Part shown: piece after piece, positions 17,881-26,592 of the stretch
Numbering within the stretch: the first letter of the stretch is position 1
Layout of the letters: each line of letters begins with the position of its first letter
Origin: Bacillota bacterium
GTDB lineage: Bacteria > Bacillota > Sulfobacillia > Sulfobacillales > JAIMBI01
Assembly (NCBI GenBank): GCA_021846565.1
Contig: JAJZWS010000016.1
Coordinates: forward strand, 1 to 53,817
Direction: 5' to 3'
Length of the DNA stretch: 53,817 nucleotides
The notes under the pieces: generated by a model
Told to the model about the DNA's origin: nothing
The model's database searches: none
The model's input: the letters and a program-made list of their open reading frames with translations, nothing else
Made by a program: the position numbers and the translations under genes

Positions 17881-18071
17881 TGACGCAGCCGTGAGCCATG
17901 CCCACACCCCCCTGCGGCCCAAGGTCCACTCCTCCTGATGCCTACCGGTGTCCAAAAAAGACGATGGTGGGTATCACGTCGCCACGCCGCCGCTGGACCA
18001 CGGGCTCCTGCCGTGGCCACGGTCCTCAGCATGCCGGGACGTTTGGCAGCCGACGCCTAGCCACCACGAGA

Positions 18072-20063
18072 CTAGAGTTCGCGGGCAAACCACTCGTTCA
18101 TGCGGCGCACGACATCCACCCGGAGACTGGGCGTGGGTCCAAACCAGAGCCCCACGTGGCTTTCCCGTGGATAGCGCACAAACGTGACGTCTTGGCCGAG
18201 TGCCTTAAGTGCCGCGTAAAACTCCTCGGTTTGCCCAATCGGGCAGCGGTCATCGCCTTCCGCATGGTACAAGAGGGTCTTGGTGTTCACGTGCTGGACG
18301 TACGCCAGCGGCGACATGGACCACAGATGCGGCATGTCCCCCCACACCGTGGCCGCATGCTGCAGCGGACCCCAGTACCACCCGATGTCCGAGGTGCCGT
18401 GAAAGCTGACCAGGTTGGTGACGGTGCCGCCCGGCGCGGCCGCCTTGAACCGGTTGGTGTGTCCAATCACCCACGTGCTCATGAACCCGCCGTAGCTGTA
18501 CCCGGTCACCCCAAGGCGAGCGGGATCCGCGATGCCGCGCTCCACCGCGGCATCGACCGCGGCCATCAGGTCCTGGTAGTCTTTGTGCCCCCAGTCGTTG
18601 ATGACAGCGTTGGCAAAATCTTTGCCGTAGGCATCGCTCCCGCGCGGATTGACATACAGCACCGCCAACCCCCGCGCCGCCATCGCTTGGACATCAAACT
18701 TGAAGCCGCACCCGAAGCTGCCGCGCGGGCCGCCGTGAATGTCCAGCACCAGCGGGCACGGGCCCGCGCCCACACCCGGCGGCCGCTGCAGAAAGCCCTC
18801 GACGGGCCATCCGTCGGCGCCGGTGAAGGCAAAGGGTTCCGCTGCTCGGAGGTCCCACGAGGCTCGCACCTCCTGATTCAACGTCGTGAGGGCGTGTTGC
18901 CGACCCGCGGGATCGAGCCAGTACAGCTCGTCGGGCGTGGTCGAATCGCTGGCCGTGAACAGGACCGAGCCGTTGTCGGCTGGGGCATACTGTCCCACGG
19001 CCTTTTGGTCCTCGGGGGTCACGGTGGTGAGCTCCCCCGACGCGGGGTCCACCTCGTAGAGACGCGACACCCCCCGGTCGGTGGCCAAGAACCGCACCCG
19101 GGTGCGGCCCGACGTGTACGACGGGCCCGACGCGCTCATCGCCGAGCGCAGGTCGCTGCCCTGACCCATGGCCGGGCGATCAAACTGGGGTACCAGGTCC
19201 TGGGCGGAGCCGCGGGCCAGATCTACCTCCCACACCGCCACCGTCCCGTCCGTCACCAGATCGTCCCGGGACGCCAGGACCACAATGTGCTGACTGTCAG
19301 GGGCGAACGACGGGAACATGGTCATGCCGCGTCCCACAAAGGCCGCACGGGTTTTTCCGCTCATGACGTCCGCGAGGAACAAGTCCTGGATGAACACCGA
19401 GGTTTCATCGGCGTGGGCCGCCGTGAACGCAAACTGGCGGCCGTCCGGCGACAGAGCGGAGGATGCGATGGCCCCGGCGTGGCTCAGGATCCGGCGCTGG
19501 GAAGCGCCGTCCACGGACACCTGCCATACCTCGGTGGTCACAGGGTCGACCATGCCCGACCCATCCGCCTTGAAGCGCGGGGACGTGTAGGCGCGAATGC
19601 CATCCGGCTGCTCGTGAACCTTCACCCGCGCCACCACCAGGGATTGCCCGTCGGGGGCCCAGTGCAGGACGCTGCCCAACGCCTTCTGCTCGAATAGATT
19701 TTCCCCGTCGTCCGCCGCGGAGGACTGCTCGCCTCCGGTAGCTCCGCGCGCCAGGATGTCGTCAAGGTGCGCCAGACGGACGTGGGCGAAATCCTTGCCC
19801 CCGGCGAGCCAGGCCACCCGGGTACCGTCCGGCGACAGGGCCAGAGTCCGGGCGTTCTCGCCGGCCTGCGCCAGGATCCCGGTTCGGTCGCTGACGAGCT
19901 CTCGCACATGAATCGCTCGACGGTAACGGTCGTGGCTTTCCTCGGCCTGCTCCACGAAGTACACGGCCAGCCGACCGTCCTGGCTGATCCTGGGCTCATG
20001 AATCGTCTTCAGCTGCCAGTAGTCTTCCGCCCGCACGGGGCGCGGCGAATGCTGTCCTGCCAC
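18072..20063 (-). CDS. S9 family prolyl oligopeptidase / acylaminoacyl-peptidase
   Basis: About 663 residues. GTG at 20063 is preferred because GAGGGG lies eight bases upstream; another GTG at 20072 would add three residues. Roughly the first 400 residues are WD/PD40-like beta-propeller blades (LALSPDGTRVAWLAGG, SALSPDGRQFAFTA), which gate access to the active site. The C-terminal alpha/beta hydrolase domain holds the triad: Ser in GVTGYSYGGFMS (residue 523), Asp in HAEGDDRCP (about 604) and His in YPRESHVGL (636). The oxyanion motif DIHGGPRGSFG is present. No signal peptide is seen, so cytoplasmic peptide trimming is likely. Length and motif order are normal for the family. Confidence 0.92.
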   Translation of the reverse strand: MAGQHSPRPVRAEDYWQLKTIHEPRISQDGRLAVYFVEQAEESHDRYRRAIHVRELVSDRTGILAQAGENARTLALSPDGTRVAWLAGGKDFAHVRLAHLDDILARGATGGEQSSAADDGENLFEQKALGSVLHWAPDGQSLVVARVKVHEQPDGIRAYTSPRFKADGSGMVDPVTTEVWQVSVDGASQRRILSHAGAIASSALSPDGRQFAFTAAHADETSVFIQDLFLADVMSGKTRAAFVGRGMTMFPSFAPDSQHIVVLASRDDLVTDGTVAVWEVDLARGSAQDLVPQFDRPAMGQGSDLRSAMSASGPSYTSGRTRVRFLATDRGVSRLYEVDPASGELTTVTPEDQKAVGQYAPADNGSVLFTASDSTTPDELYWLDPAGRQHALTTLNQEVRASWDLRAAEPFAFTGADGWPVEGFLQRPPGVGAGPCPLVLDIHGGPRGSFGCGFKFDVQAMAARGLAVLYVNPRGSDAYGKDFANAVINDWGHKDYQDLMAAVDAAVERGIADPARLGVTGYSYGGFMSTWVIGHTNRFKAAAPGGTVTNLVSFHGTSDIGWYWGPLQHAATVWGDMPHLWSMSPLAYVQHVNTKTLLYHAEGDDRCPIGQTEEFYAALKALGQDVTFVRYPRESHVGLWFGPTPSLRVDVVRRMNEWFAREL

Positions 20064-20256
20064 TATGGACACCCCTCTTTAGGGTCATTCGGGTCAGCGT
20101 CGGGCCATCCTTGGACCGAGGGTCCTGGTGGTCTTGGCGGCTTGGCCATGATGGATTCCGGCCTGCGGTGAAGGATTCCCTGCCATGGTATCAGAAGGGC
20201 GTCGCGTCCGTCGCGCCCCGTGGCGATAGCGTCGGCGATGCTTCGGCTTCGGTCTG

Positions 20257-20874
20257 TCAGACGCGCACCCTGACCGTGGCCAGGGCGGGGTCAAGCTCCC
20301 CGGTGACCACCGCGACGCGCGGGGCCTGCCCCAGTCCAAAGTGGACACGCGTCAGCACGGCGGCCCAGACGGCTCGTCCCGGGGCGTCCAGGTCCTTCGC
20401 GCCACCGACCACCAGCCATACGAGGGGATCCGGCAGGAGGCTCGCCGCCAGTAAGAGGCGCCGCATCTCACCCCCCGACAAGTGGCCGAGCCGCCGGCGA
20501 CGCAAAGGATCCAAGCCCCAGCGGGCGCTTTCCCGATCGATGGCGTCGCGCGACCGGACCCCCGTAAGGTTCCATAACAGGGCGGCGAGCCGCAGGGCGC
20601 CGCGCACCGAGAGGTGCCCCGCCTCCCAAGGCCGGTCGGGCACCAGAGTGGTGCGGCGCTGCCACCCCACCAAGTCGGCGGCGGCCGCCGGCCGGTCGTT
20701 CCACACACGCGTAACCCCGGCCGGCTGCACCACGCCAGCCAGGCACTCCAGGAGCGCCGGTGCCGATCCGCTGCCGTCGTCCACCACCCAGGTCACACCC
20801 GGACCGGCCCGAAAAGCCCGGGCATCTGCGCAATCGACAGTGTCCACCCCAATGCTGGCCAGCTCACGTGTCAT
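20257..20874 (-). CDS. Degenerate ABC transporter ATPase subunit (no Walker A/B, intact signature motif)
   Basis: 205 residues from the ATG at 20874 (ATGA overlap with the gene upstream). The ABC ATPase fold is recognisable from HLSGGEMRRLLLAASLL (residues 131-147), a perfect signature motif and following helix, and from the LD of the D-loop (162-163). The P-loop position reads DDGSGSAPALLECLAG: the Lys and Ser/Thr of G-x-x-G-x-G-K-S/T are gone. Walker B reads VWLVVGGAK, lacking the Asp and the catalytic Glu. The Q-loop Gln is Asp (LVPD) and the switch His is missing (VVTGELD). It cannot hydrolyse ATP alone but can lend its LSGGE to a partner. The ATPase at 24419 has exactly the opposite defects. 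Confidence 0.75.
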   Translation of the reverse strand: MTRELASIGVDTVDCADARAFRAGPGVTWVVDDGSGSAPALLECLAGVVQPAGVTRVWNDRPAAAADLVGWQRRTTLVPDRPWEAGHLSVRGALRLAALLWNLTGVRSRDAIDRESARWGLDPLRRRRLGHLSGGEMRRLLLAASLLPDPLVWLVVGGAKDLDAPGRAVWAAVLTRVHFGLGQAPRVAVVTGELDPALATVRVRV

Positions 20875-21737
20875 GCCGTCCGCTCCCCTCCGGCGCCACG
20901 GGCGCGCCAGAGACCAAACGCCAACACGGCCGCACCCAGCGGCCCCCAGACGGCCACCGGCGCCCTTAAGAGCGCCAGCACCGGAACCCACTCGGGTCGG
21001 CCCGCCGTCAAGGCGATCACCACCGCCAAGAAGTTGGCCACCCCCAGCGCGGTGAGCGCTCCGTTCAGCCGGCGCGGCGGTAGCAGGGCCGAGCCGGCCA
21101 GTCCCAGCGCCAACGACGCGCTGAATCCCACCCCGGCCTCGGCGGCCCAACGACCCAGCTGGGCCGTATCCGCCAGTCCCCCGTACCCGAGCGCAATCGC
21201 CAGCGCCACCACCCCCGTCAACGCCGCCCCTACCCAGCGGGCAGTGCGGGCGCGCGCCGCGGACAGCGGCGCGATTCGTGTCCACGCATCCACCACCCCA
21301 ACGACCTCCGCGCCGCCTCGGCCCACCGCCCAGAAACCCAGCCACGGCGCCATGATGGCCCATAAATCGAGACCGACGGGGCGGTGGGGCAGGAGCGTGG
21401 TAAAAAGCTCGCCGGCGATAAGTAGCAGGGCCGCCAGCGCGGGTGCTACCAGCCGACCGGGCTGGGCCACCACTTGCCACCATGCCAACCGGACCAGGGC
21501 ACCCCGGCGCGGCCCGGCTTCGAGGGGGAGCCGCCACCCCGAAGCCCGCTCAGCCTCGATGCGCGCCCACAGCGTGGTGGAATCCGGGTCCGGGCCGACT
21601 GCCGGCCACTCCTCGCGGTGCTTTGCCAAAAGCGCCTGGTCCTCCGCTGACAAGCCGAGCGCGGACCACTCCACCGTGCGAGCGCGGCGCCGTCCGTCCC
21701 CGGCATCGCGTCCCTCGGCGCCTGGCGGCTGGTTCAC
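20871..21737 (-). CDS. Polytopic membrane protein with N-terminal cytoplasmic domain (transporter half or anti-sigma candidate)
   Basis: 288 residues, start ATG at 21737 overlapping the sigma factor stop (ATGA). The first 95 residues are hydrophilic and charged (ALGLSAEDQALLAKHREEW, TTLWARIEAERASG). About six hydrophobic segments follow, including LVAPALAALLLIAGELF, MAPWLGFWAVG, WVGAALTGVVALAIALGYG, GFSASLALGLAGSALL, ALGVANFLAVVIAL and WGPLGAAVLAFGLW. I do not recognise the family. Position directly after an ECF sigma gene suggests an anti-sigma role for the cytoplasmic domain. Position directly before a degenerate ABC ATPase suggests a permease half. It could be both. Confidence 0.65.
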   Translation of the reverse strand: MNQPPGAEGRDAGDGRRRARTVEWSALGLSAEDQALLAKHREEWPAVGPDPDSTTLWARIEAERASGWRLPLEAGPRRGALVRLAWWQVVAQPGRLVAPALAALLLIAGELFTTLLPHRPVGLDLWAIMAPWLGFWAVGRGGAEVVGVVDAWTRIAPLSAARARTARWVGAALTGVVALAIALGYGGLADTAQLGRWAAEAGVGFSASLALGLAGSALLPPRRLNGALTALGVANFLAVVIALTAGRPEWVPVLALLRAPVAVWGPLGAAVLAFGLWRARGAGGERTA

Positions 21738-22306
21738 GATCCCTCCCCCTTTCGCAACTCGGCCAACAGCCGGGGATACGCCCGCGCCAGCCGCGTCTTG
21801 ACGGTGCCCACCGGCACCTCCAGCACCTCGGCCACCTGTTGGACGGGCAGATCCGCGAAGTAGTGCAGGGACACCGCCGTGCGCTGCTCCCGCGACAAAC
21901 TTTGCAAAGCCTGGTGGAGCGCGTCGGCGGTTTCCACCGCCTCCGTGAAGGGCGGGTCGGGAAAGCGGGCCCCGCGGGCCACGTCCCCGAGTGTCTGCTG
22001 TGCATCCACGACCGTCTCATAGCCCCGCTGGCGAAAGGCGTCGCGCACCCGGTTCATGGCGGCCCGGTAGAGATACGCGCGAAAGCGAAAAGAGGTCGAC
22101 CCCATCGGACCGCGTGTCATCACCGCGACAAACGCGTCTTGCACGACGTCCTCGGCTAAGAGTCTCTCGCCGCTCCACGCCACCAGAAACCGATACAGCC
22201 CGTCGCGGTGGCGCGCGTACAGCACTCCAAACGCCTCGGCACTCCCTTGCCGGGCCGCGCGGTACAGGGTGTCGTCCCCACCCCGTTCGTCTGCCGCGGT
22301 CGTCAT
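21734..22306 (-). CDS. ECF-type RNA polymerase sigma factor (sigma-70 family)
   Basis: 190 residues from the ATG at 22306. Region 2 is clear: EAFGVLYARHRDGLYRFLVAW, then LAEDVVQDAFVAVM (the D-V-V-Q-D-x-F core-binding segment), and FRFRAYLYRAAMNRVRDAFR (region 2.4). Region 4 reads LQSLSREQRTAVSLHYFADLPVQQVAEVLEVPVGTVKTRLARA, a standard -35-recognising helix-turn-helix. The start has no strong ribosome binding site. The gene lies inside an ABC transporter cluster, 85 bp after the permease and overlapping the membrane gene that follows. It probably transcribes this cluster or an envelope-stress regulon and is held by a membrane partner, likely the product of 20871-21737. Confidence 0.9.
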   Translation of the reverse strand: MTTAADERGGDDTLYRAARQGSAEAFGVLYARHRDGLYRFLVAWSGERLLAEDVVQDAFVAVMTRGPMGSTSFRFRAYLYRAAMNRVRDAFRQRGYETVVDAQQTLGDVARGARFPDPPFTEAVETADALHQALQSLSREQRTAVSLHYFADLPVQQVAEVLEVPVGTVKTRLARAYPRLLAELRKGEGS

Positions 22307-22391
22307 AGCCGTCGATTCCAACCCCCGAGCCGGTTCCGCCTTGTCCCTCACAGTAGCAGACCAACCGGAAATCGGTGGCCCAGCCCACTCG

Positions 22392-24422
22392 TCACGCATG
22401 CGGCGCCTCCCGGCGCGCCACGGCGTGCCACCGGGCCACTTGGCGGGCGGTGGGCCACTGCCCGTGCGCCGCGGCCGCGGCGAACTGTCGCCACAGCGGC
22501 TGCACCTGGGTCCGCGTGAGCCCCGCAAAACCGTTCACCTGGGTGGGAAACGGTCCGCCCACACCGCTGCCATCCACGCCCGCCAGGCCCGGCCAACGGT
22601 TTAAGAGCCAAAGCAGCACGCGATCCGCGGGCCGCTGGTTGACCGCCCACGGCCGGTCCAACGAGGCGAAGCGCGTCCAGTGGGGCGAGATGGCCGACCA
22701 CAACAGCGCCATCTGATCCACCGACCCGGTGAACGCGATGGATAGGGCGGGGTTGGCCGTGAAAGCTACGGACATGGCCGGCAGCCAAGGGGGCGTGCCC
22801 GAGAGGATCAAGGGGCCGACCGGGGCCGCAATGGGGTTGGGATTGTCCAAGGCCACCAGGCCATTGGGCACCGAACCAAACGTCACGTCCATGGCGTTTA
22901 AGCGGCGGACCGACACCCCGGCCGCTTCCGCGCGGAGGGCCCCGGCCGTCGGCTGATAGTCCTCCGCGTAGGGCAGGATCATGCCCATATGCCCGTAGGC
23001 CCGTTGGAAGGTCGCTTGCTCCGACGGACCCGCCCACAGCGTGATGCCATGCGTCACCACCGGGGCGAAGGTGCCGGCCACCAGCGTCACCCCCGTGGTG
23101 GCACGGCCCACCGCCCTGAGCCCTAGTCTCCCCAGGTTGCTTTCCACGACGGGCCAAGGCGCCCGGACCGACACCGTGTACCGGGCAACTGCTGGCGTGT
23201 TGACTTGGGTCGGGTCTGGGGGCACCACCGGGTACCAGCCGCCTGCGGGTAGGTACGCCCCCGCCCCTGAGGTGAACGCGGTAGTGACCGGGTTTCGGCC
23301 GTTGCCAGACCAGCCCCACTCATCCAAAAGCCCCCCGTAACGCACCACGACCGCGCCCGATCCGGCGCGGTGGCCCGCCACCCGAATGTAGCCTCCCGAC
23401 CGGAGAAACGGCACGGACCGCCCATTTACGCTCACCGCCGACACCTGGAGTGCCGGGTTGAGCCACAGGTCCGCCAGTGTCGATACCGGACGAATGGTCG
23501 CCGTGGCGGCCACGGTGCCGCCCCGGCGAACGGCGAGCGCAATGCGTTCGCTCGCGATGGCGGGTTGACGGGCCCCGCCTACGGGCGGAGTGGGCGACGG
23601 GGAGTGAGGACGCCACGCCGCCGCCAGCGTGATGGCCAGCAAGGCGAGGGTGACGAAGGCGCTGGGCCCCCTCATCTGCCACCGGCGGTCTGGCAGGTTC
23701 AGCCGCCGAAGGAGAGAGGCCCCCACCAACAGCACGGTGGCGGCGGCCATCAAGCCCATAACGGCGTGAAAAAGCCCGGTAAACCCGCCAAAGCCCCAGG
23801 TGTCGGACCCGGCGCCCGCCAGCACGGTCCATGGCGTCATGGCCGTGAGCCCGGTGCCTAGGATCCAACCGGGCGAGGCGCTTCTTACCAACAGGGTCGT
23901 GTTGGCCACGACGCCCGCCAGCGGCACGCCCACCACGACCGCCATGCCGGCGGGTCCCGGCCAAAAGCTGCCCACCCACGCGCCGAAACTCCACAACAGG
24001 GCAAAGTCCAGCCACAACATGGCGGCGAGGTCGCCGGCGTCGGCCCATCCCTGCAGAGCGTTCGCCGTCACGGCCACCACCCCACCAGTCAGGAGCAGCG
24101 CGGCAGCCCCGGTGACCACCCCGATTCCCCCCAACTCCGCCACCCAGGCGCCAGCGCCGGAGCTCAGCCACACGGACCGCAGCGTGCCGACATCCCCCGC
24201 CGCGCGCCGATAGCCCGTGTACGCCCACACCAGGCTGGTGGGCAGCATGCACAGGATGGGCGCCCACACCAGCCAGGGCAGCGGCCCCTCGCGCAGCGTG
24301 GCGACCGCCACCACACCCACCGGCGCGGCGACGGCCACCACCAGGACCCACCACAAGAGCCGGGTGTGTCGGAGCCAGCCCGCAAGCATGCGGATTTCCA
24401 AGCGGATGAGCCGCGCGGTCAT
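22392..24422 (-). CDS. ABC-2-type permease fused to a large extracytoplasmic M1-like beta domain
   Basis: 676 residues from the ATG at 24422 (ATGA overlap with the ATPase stop). Residues about 15-285 contain roughly seven hydrophobic segments (LLWWVLVVAVAAPVGVVAV through FVTLALLAITLAAAW), typical of an ABC-2 permease. The remaining 390 residues are outside the membrane. They begin with beta-sandwich-like strands: LQVSAVSVNGRSVPFL, AVVVRYGGLLDEWG, then GAYLPAGGWYPVVPP. That order resembles the N-terminal domain of M1 aminopeptidases, which occur fused to ABC permeases in some Bacillota. No HExxH zinc motif is present, so any peptidase activity is lost. Likely role: peptide or antibiotic export or sensing. 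Confidence 0.72.
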   Translation of the reverse strand: MTARLIRLEIRMLAGWLRHTRLLWWVLVVAVAAPVGVVAVATLREGPLPWLVWAPILCMLPTSLVWAYTGYRRAAGDVGTLRSVWLSSGAGAWVAELGGIGVVTGAAALLLTGGVVAVTANALQGWADAGDLAAMLWLDFALLWSFGAWVGSFWPGPAGMAVVVGVPLAGVVANTTLLVRSASPGWILGTGLTAMTPWTVLAGAGSDTWGFGGFTGLFHAVMGLMAAATVLLVGASLLRRLNLPDRRWQMRGPSAFVTLALLAITLAAAWRPHSPSPTPPVGGARQPAIASERIALAVRRGGTVAATATIRPVSTLADLWLNPALQVSAVSVNGRSVPFLRSGGYIRVAGHRAGSGAVVVRYGGLLDEWGWSGNGRNPVTTAFTSGAGAYLPAGGWYPVVPPDPTQVNTPAVARYTVSVRAPWPVVESNLGRLGLRAVGRATTGVTLVAGTFAPVVTHGITLWAGPSEQATFQRAYGHMGMILPYAEDYQPTAGALRAEAAGVSVRRLNAMDVTFGSVPNGLVALDNPNPIAAPVGPLILSGTPPWLPAMSVAFTANPALSIAFTGSVDQMALLWSAISPHWTRFASLDRPWAVNQRPADRVLLWLLNRWPGLAGVDGSGVGGPFPTQVNGFAGLTRTQVQPLWRQFAAAAAHGQWPTARQVARWHAVARREAPHA

Positions 24423-25336
24423 CGAGACACCACCCGTCGGCGTGCCAGCACCAACGCCTGGTGGCCGTCTTCGACTGTCGGAACCGCCAATTCCTCGGTC
24501 ACGTCCGGGGGCACCGGCACCGGGCCCACCACTCGCACCGCCACCCGGTCCTCGGCCGGGTAAATTGCCGTCGCCGCAGCTCCGGCGAGCGGCAGGGCCG
24601 CCAGCCATGACTCCCCCGCACGGTCCCAGAGATCGACGGGCCAGTGCGTCAGACGCACTTGGCCCGCGCCGGCAGCGGCAACGGCCTCGGGCGACCCGTC
24701 GGCCAGCACCGCGCCATCGGCGATGACCACCACGCGCCCGGCCCGCCCCATCACCGCGGGACCGACGTGCATCGCCACGATGACGGTGGCCGATTGGCTG
24801 CGTTCCAACAAGAGAGTGCCGAGCCGCTCCTGGTCTCGTGGGGGCAGGCGCTCGGTGGGCTCGTCCAAGATCCACACCGGCGGCGCGCCCAAAAGAGACT
24901 GCGCCACCAGGGCCCACTGCTGCACCCGTCCGGGGGCGCGAGTCAACGACACTGGGTCCTGCGCTGCGACCCCCAGCGTTTCCAACAAGTCTTCCGCCAC
25001 GCTGGCGGCCGCCCGCCACGATCCGAGTCCCCGCTGGACGGCGGCGGCCGCGACCCAGTCGCGGGCCGTCAAGTGATGATCTAAGTGGGCCCCCTGCGGG
25101 ACATAACCAACATTCGCCCGCAGGTGTGCCACGTCGCGCGGGAATTCCCAGCGGTCGAAGCCCACGCGTCCCTGGGTGGGCGTGAGCACCGTGGCCATGA
25201 TTTTCAACAGCGTGCTTTTGCCCGCGCCGTTGGCCCCCAGCACAACGTGCAGGCCGGGGCCAAACGCGAGCGTCACGTCCGCGAGCACCCGGTGCGTGCG
25301 AAAGCGCTGAGACACCTGCCGCACCCACACCTCCAC
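24419..25336 (-). CDS. ABC transporter ATP-binding protein with degenerate signature motif
   Basis: 305 residues, GTG start at 25336 with AAAGGA upstream. Walker A is intact (GANGAGKST, Lys40), as are the Q-loop (GYVPQ, Gln81), Walker B with catalytic Glu (VWILDEP, Asp158/Glu159) and the switch His (VAMHV, His190). The signature motif, expected between residues 132 and 140, reads TRAPGRVQQ instead of LSGGQxQR. The D-loop reads ERLPPRD without the usual LD. A homodimer would have two crippled sites; pairing with the LSGGE-containing but Walker-less subunit at 20257 would rebuild exactly one complete composite site. A C-terminal extension of about 90 residues follows the nucleotide-binding domain. 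It is the first gene of the cluster. Confidence 0.88.
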   Translation of the reverse strand: MEVWVRQVSQRFRTHRVLADVTLAFGPGLHVVLGANGAGKSTLLKIMATVLTPTQGRVGFDRWEFPRDVAHLRANVGYVPQGAHLDHHLTARDWVAAAAVQRGLGSWRAAASVAEDLLETLGVAAQDPVSLTRAPGRVQQWALVAQSLLGAPPVWILDEPTERLPPRDQERLGTLLLERSQSATVIVAMHVGPAVMGRAGRVVVIADGAVLADGSPEAVAAAGAGQVRLTHWPVDLWDRAGESWLAALPLAGAAATAIYPAEDRVAVRVVGPVPVPPDVTEELAVPTVEDGHQALVLARRRVVSR

Positions 25337-25457
25337 GGCATCCCGTTCCTTTCACGTGGTCGGCCCCGGCACCGGTCAGGCCGCACGGGCTTTTGGATGA
25401 GACGGGTGGCGCGCCGTTCTGGTTTCACCGATTTCGCCTGGCCCGGGCGAGCGTCGC

Positions 25458-25922
25458 TCACGAGTCCGGTGTCGGGTGAATGCCTCGCCGCTCGAGCGGC
25501 CGTTCGCTGGCGGTACCGGCCAGCAGGGCGGCCGCAATTTCCGCCCAACTGCCGCTGCCGGGCAACTTCAGAGCCATGAGCGCATACAGTTCCTGTTCCG
25601 TACGGTGAATGGCGTCGACGGCGGTGCGGCCGGCGGCGGTCACCCGAATCGCCAGGCGCCGACGGTCCTCGGGGTCCGGCGAACGCTCGAGGAGCCCTTT
25701 GGCCACCAAGGACGCCACCAGCCGTGAGGGACTGCCGGCCTCGCATACCAACAGGCCCCCCAGCCGCCGAAGATAGAGCGGGCCCCACGCGTCTACCACG
25801 GTCAGCACCTCCGCCTGAGCCGGAGTGACCCCCACCGGGCGGAGTTGGGCGGCTAACAGCCGGTTGCCCTCCCGCTGCACGGCCAGGATGGTGTACCTGA
25901 GCCATGCCTCTCGGCTAGGCAT
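25458..25922 (-). CDS. MarR family transcriptional regulator
   Basis: 154 residues from the ATG at 25922. The winged helix-turn-helix is clear: VTPAQAEVLTVVDAWG, LRRLGGLLVCEAGSPSRLVASLVAKGLLER (recognition helix), then SPDPEDRRRLAIRVTAAGRTAV, the MarR wing with its D-x-R motif. Flanking helices form the dimer interface. The start overlaps the stop of the upstream hydrolase pseudogene by 8 bp, so the two were one operon. Two GTGATA...TCAC dyads at 26593-26638, upstream of the hydrolase, are the likely operator. Ligands of such pairs are usually phenolics or electrophiles; none can be named here. Confidence 0.88.
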   Translation of the reverse strand: MPSREAWLRYTILAVQREGNRLLAAQLRPVGVTPAQAEVLTVVDAWGPLYLRRLGGLLVCEAGSPSRLVASLVAKGLLERSPDPEDRRRLAIRVTAAGRTAVDAIHRTEQELYALMALKLPGSGSWAEIAAALLAGTASERPLERRGIHPTPDS

Positions 25923-26578
25923 CGGCGAAGTGCCTCGCGACCAAAACCTCCTGCACCGCCGCGCCGCACAGCGCGGGGTGGCTGAAGCGAAACATGTGCC
26001 CCGTCTTCGGCAGGATGTTCCACCACCCCGGGGACAGGGCGCAAGGGGTGCACGGACGCCGGCGCAATGAGATGGTCGTCCTCGGGGGTCACCAGCAGCG
26101 TCGGCACCGCGATGCGCGCCAGGCCCGGGGTCAGGTCGCAGGTCACGGCGGCCTGAGCCCGGGTCCAGTAGGCGCTGGCGGAAGTATGGCGGCGAAACCA
26201 CGCCAGGGTGTCCTGGACCGTTCACGGCCGGTCACCGGCCAAGTCGTAGCGCGAGGCCAGCAGCCACCCGTGCAGGGGAAGCACCCCATGACGATCGGCC
26301 GCACCCGCCAAATGGAGCCCCGCCGCACCATCGTCCCCAAGGCACGCGCGCAGCGGGTTCATCGCCAAGCCGCCCGACGCCACCACGGCTTGGAGGCGGG
26401 GAACACCGGCCGCGGCCGCCGCCAGCGTGACGGCCCGCAGCCACGCCACGTGAGCCGCCGAGCCATCAAGCACGGGCAGCACCGGTGCCAGTGCGGGCCA
26501 CTCATGCAGCATGGGAAAGGCGCCGCGGTCCCAGGCGGCTCCGGAACAGCACGGCACGAGAACCAGCGTAGGCTTCAT
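25915..26578 (-). pseudogene. Alpha/beta hydrolase gene with one nonsense codon and one frameshift
   Basis: Starts ATG 26578 (MKPTLVLVPCCSGAAWDRGAF). The frame meets TGA at 26222-26224 after DLAGDRP but continues in the same frame as TVQDTLAWFRRHTSASAYW to TPEDDHLIAP (the acid residue of the triad). At a CCCCGGGG run near 26035 the frame shifts to GWWNILPKTGHMFRFSHPALC ... RHFADA (catalytic His in TGHM), stopping at 25915. All conserved pieces remain in order and the end still overlaps the MarR start, so decay is recent or the lesions are sequence errors. The nucleophile elbow is poorly conserved (VVASGGLA). The substrate is unknown. Confidence 0.7.
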
Positions 26579-26592
26579 AGCCAACCGCTTGC

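Noticed and set aside
17898-19697. Plus-strand open frame of 599 codons opposite the S9 peptidase
   Set aside because: No recognisable motif and no ribosome binding site. It is the mirror of an intact peptidase with a complete catalytic triad.
20871-21737. Calling the membrane protein a definite anti-sigma factor
   Set aside because: No zinc-binding anti-sigma motif (HxxxCxxC) is present, and an ABC permease-half role fits equally well, so only the possibility is recorded.
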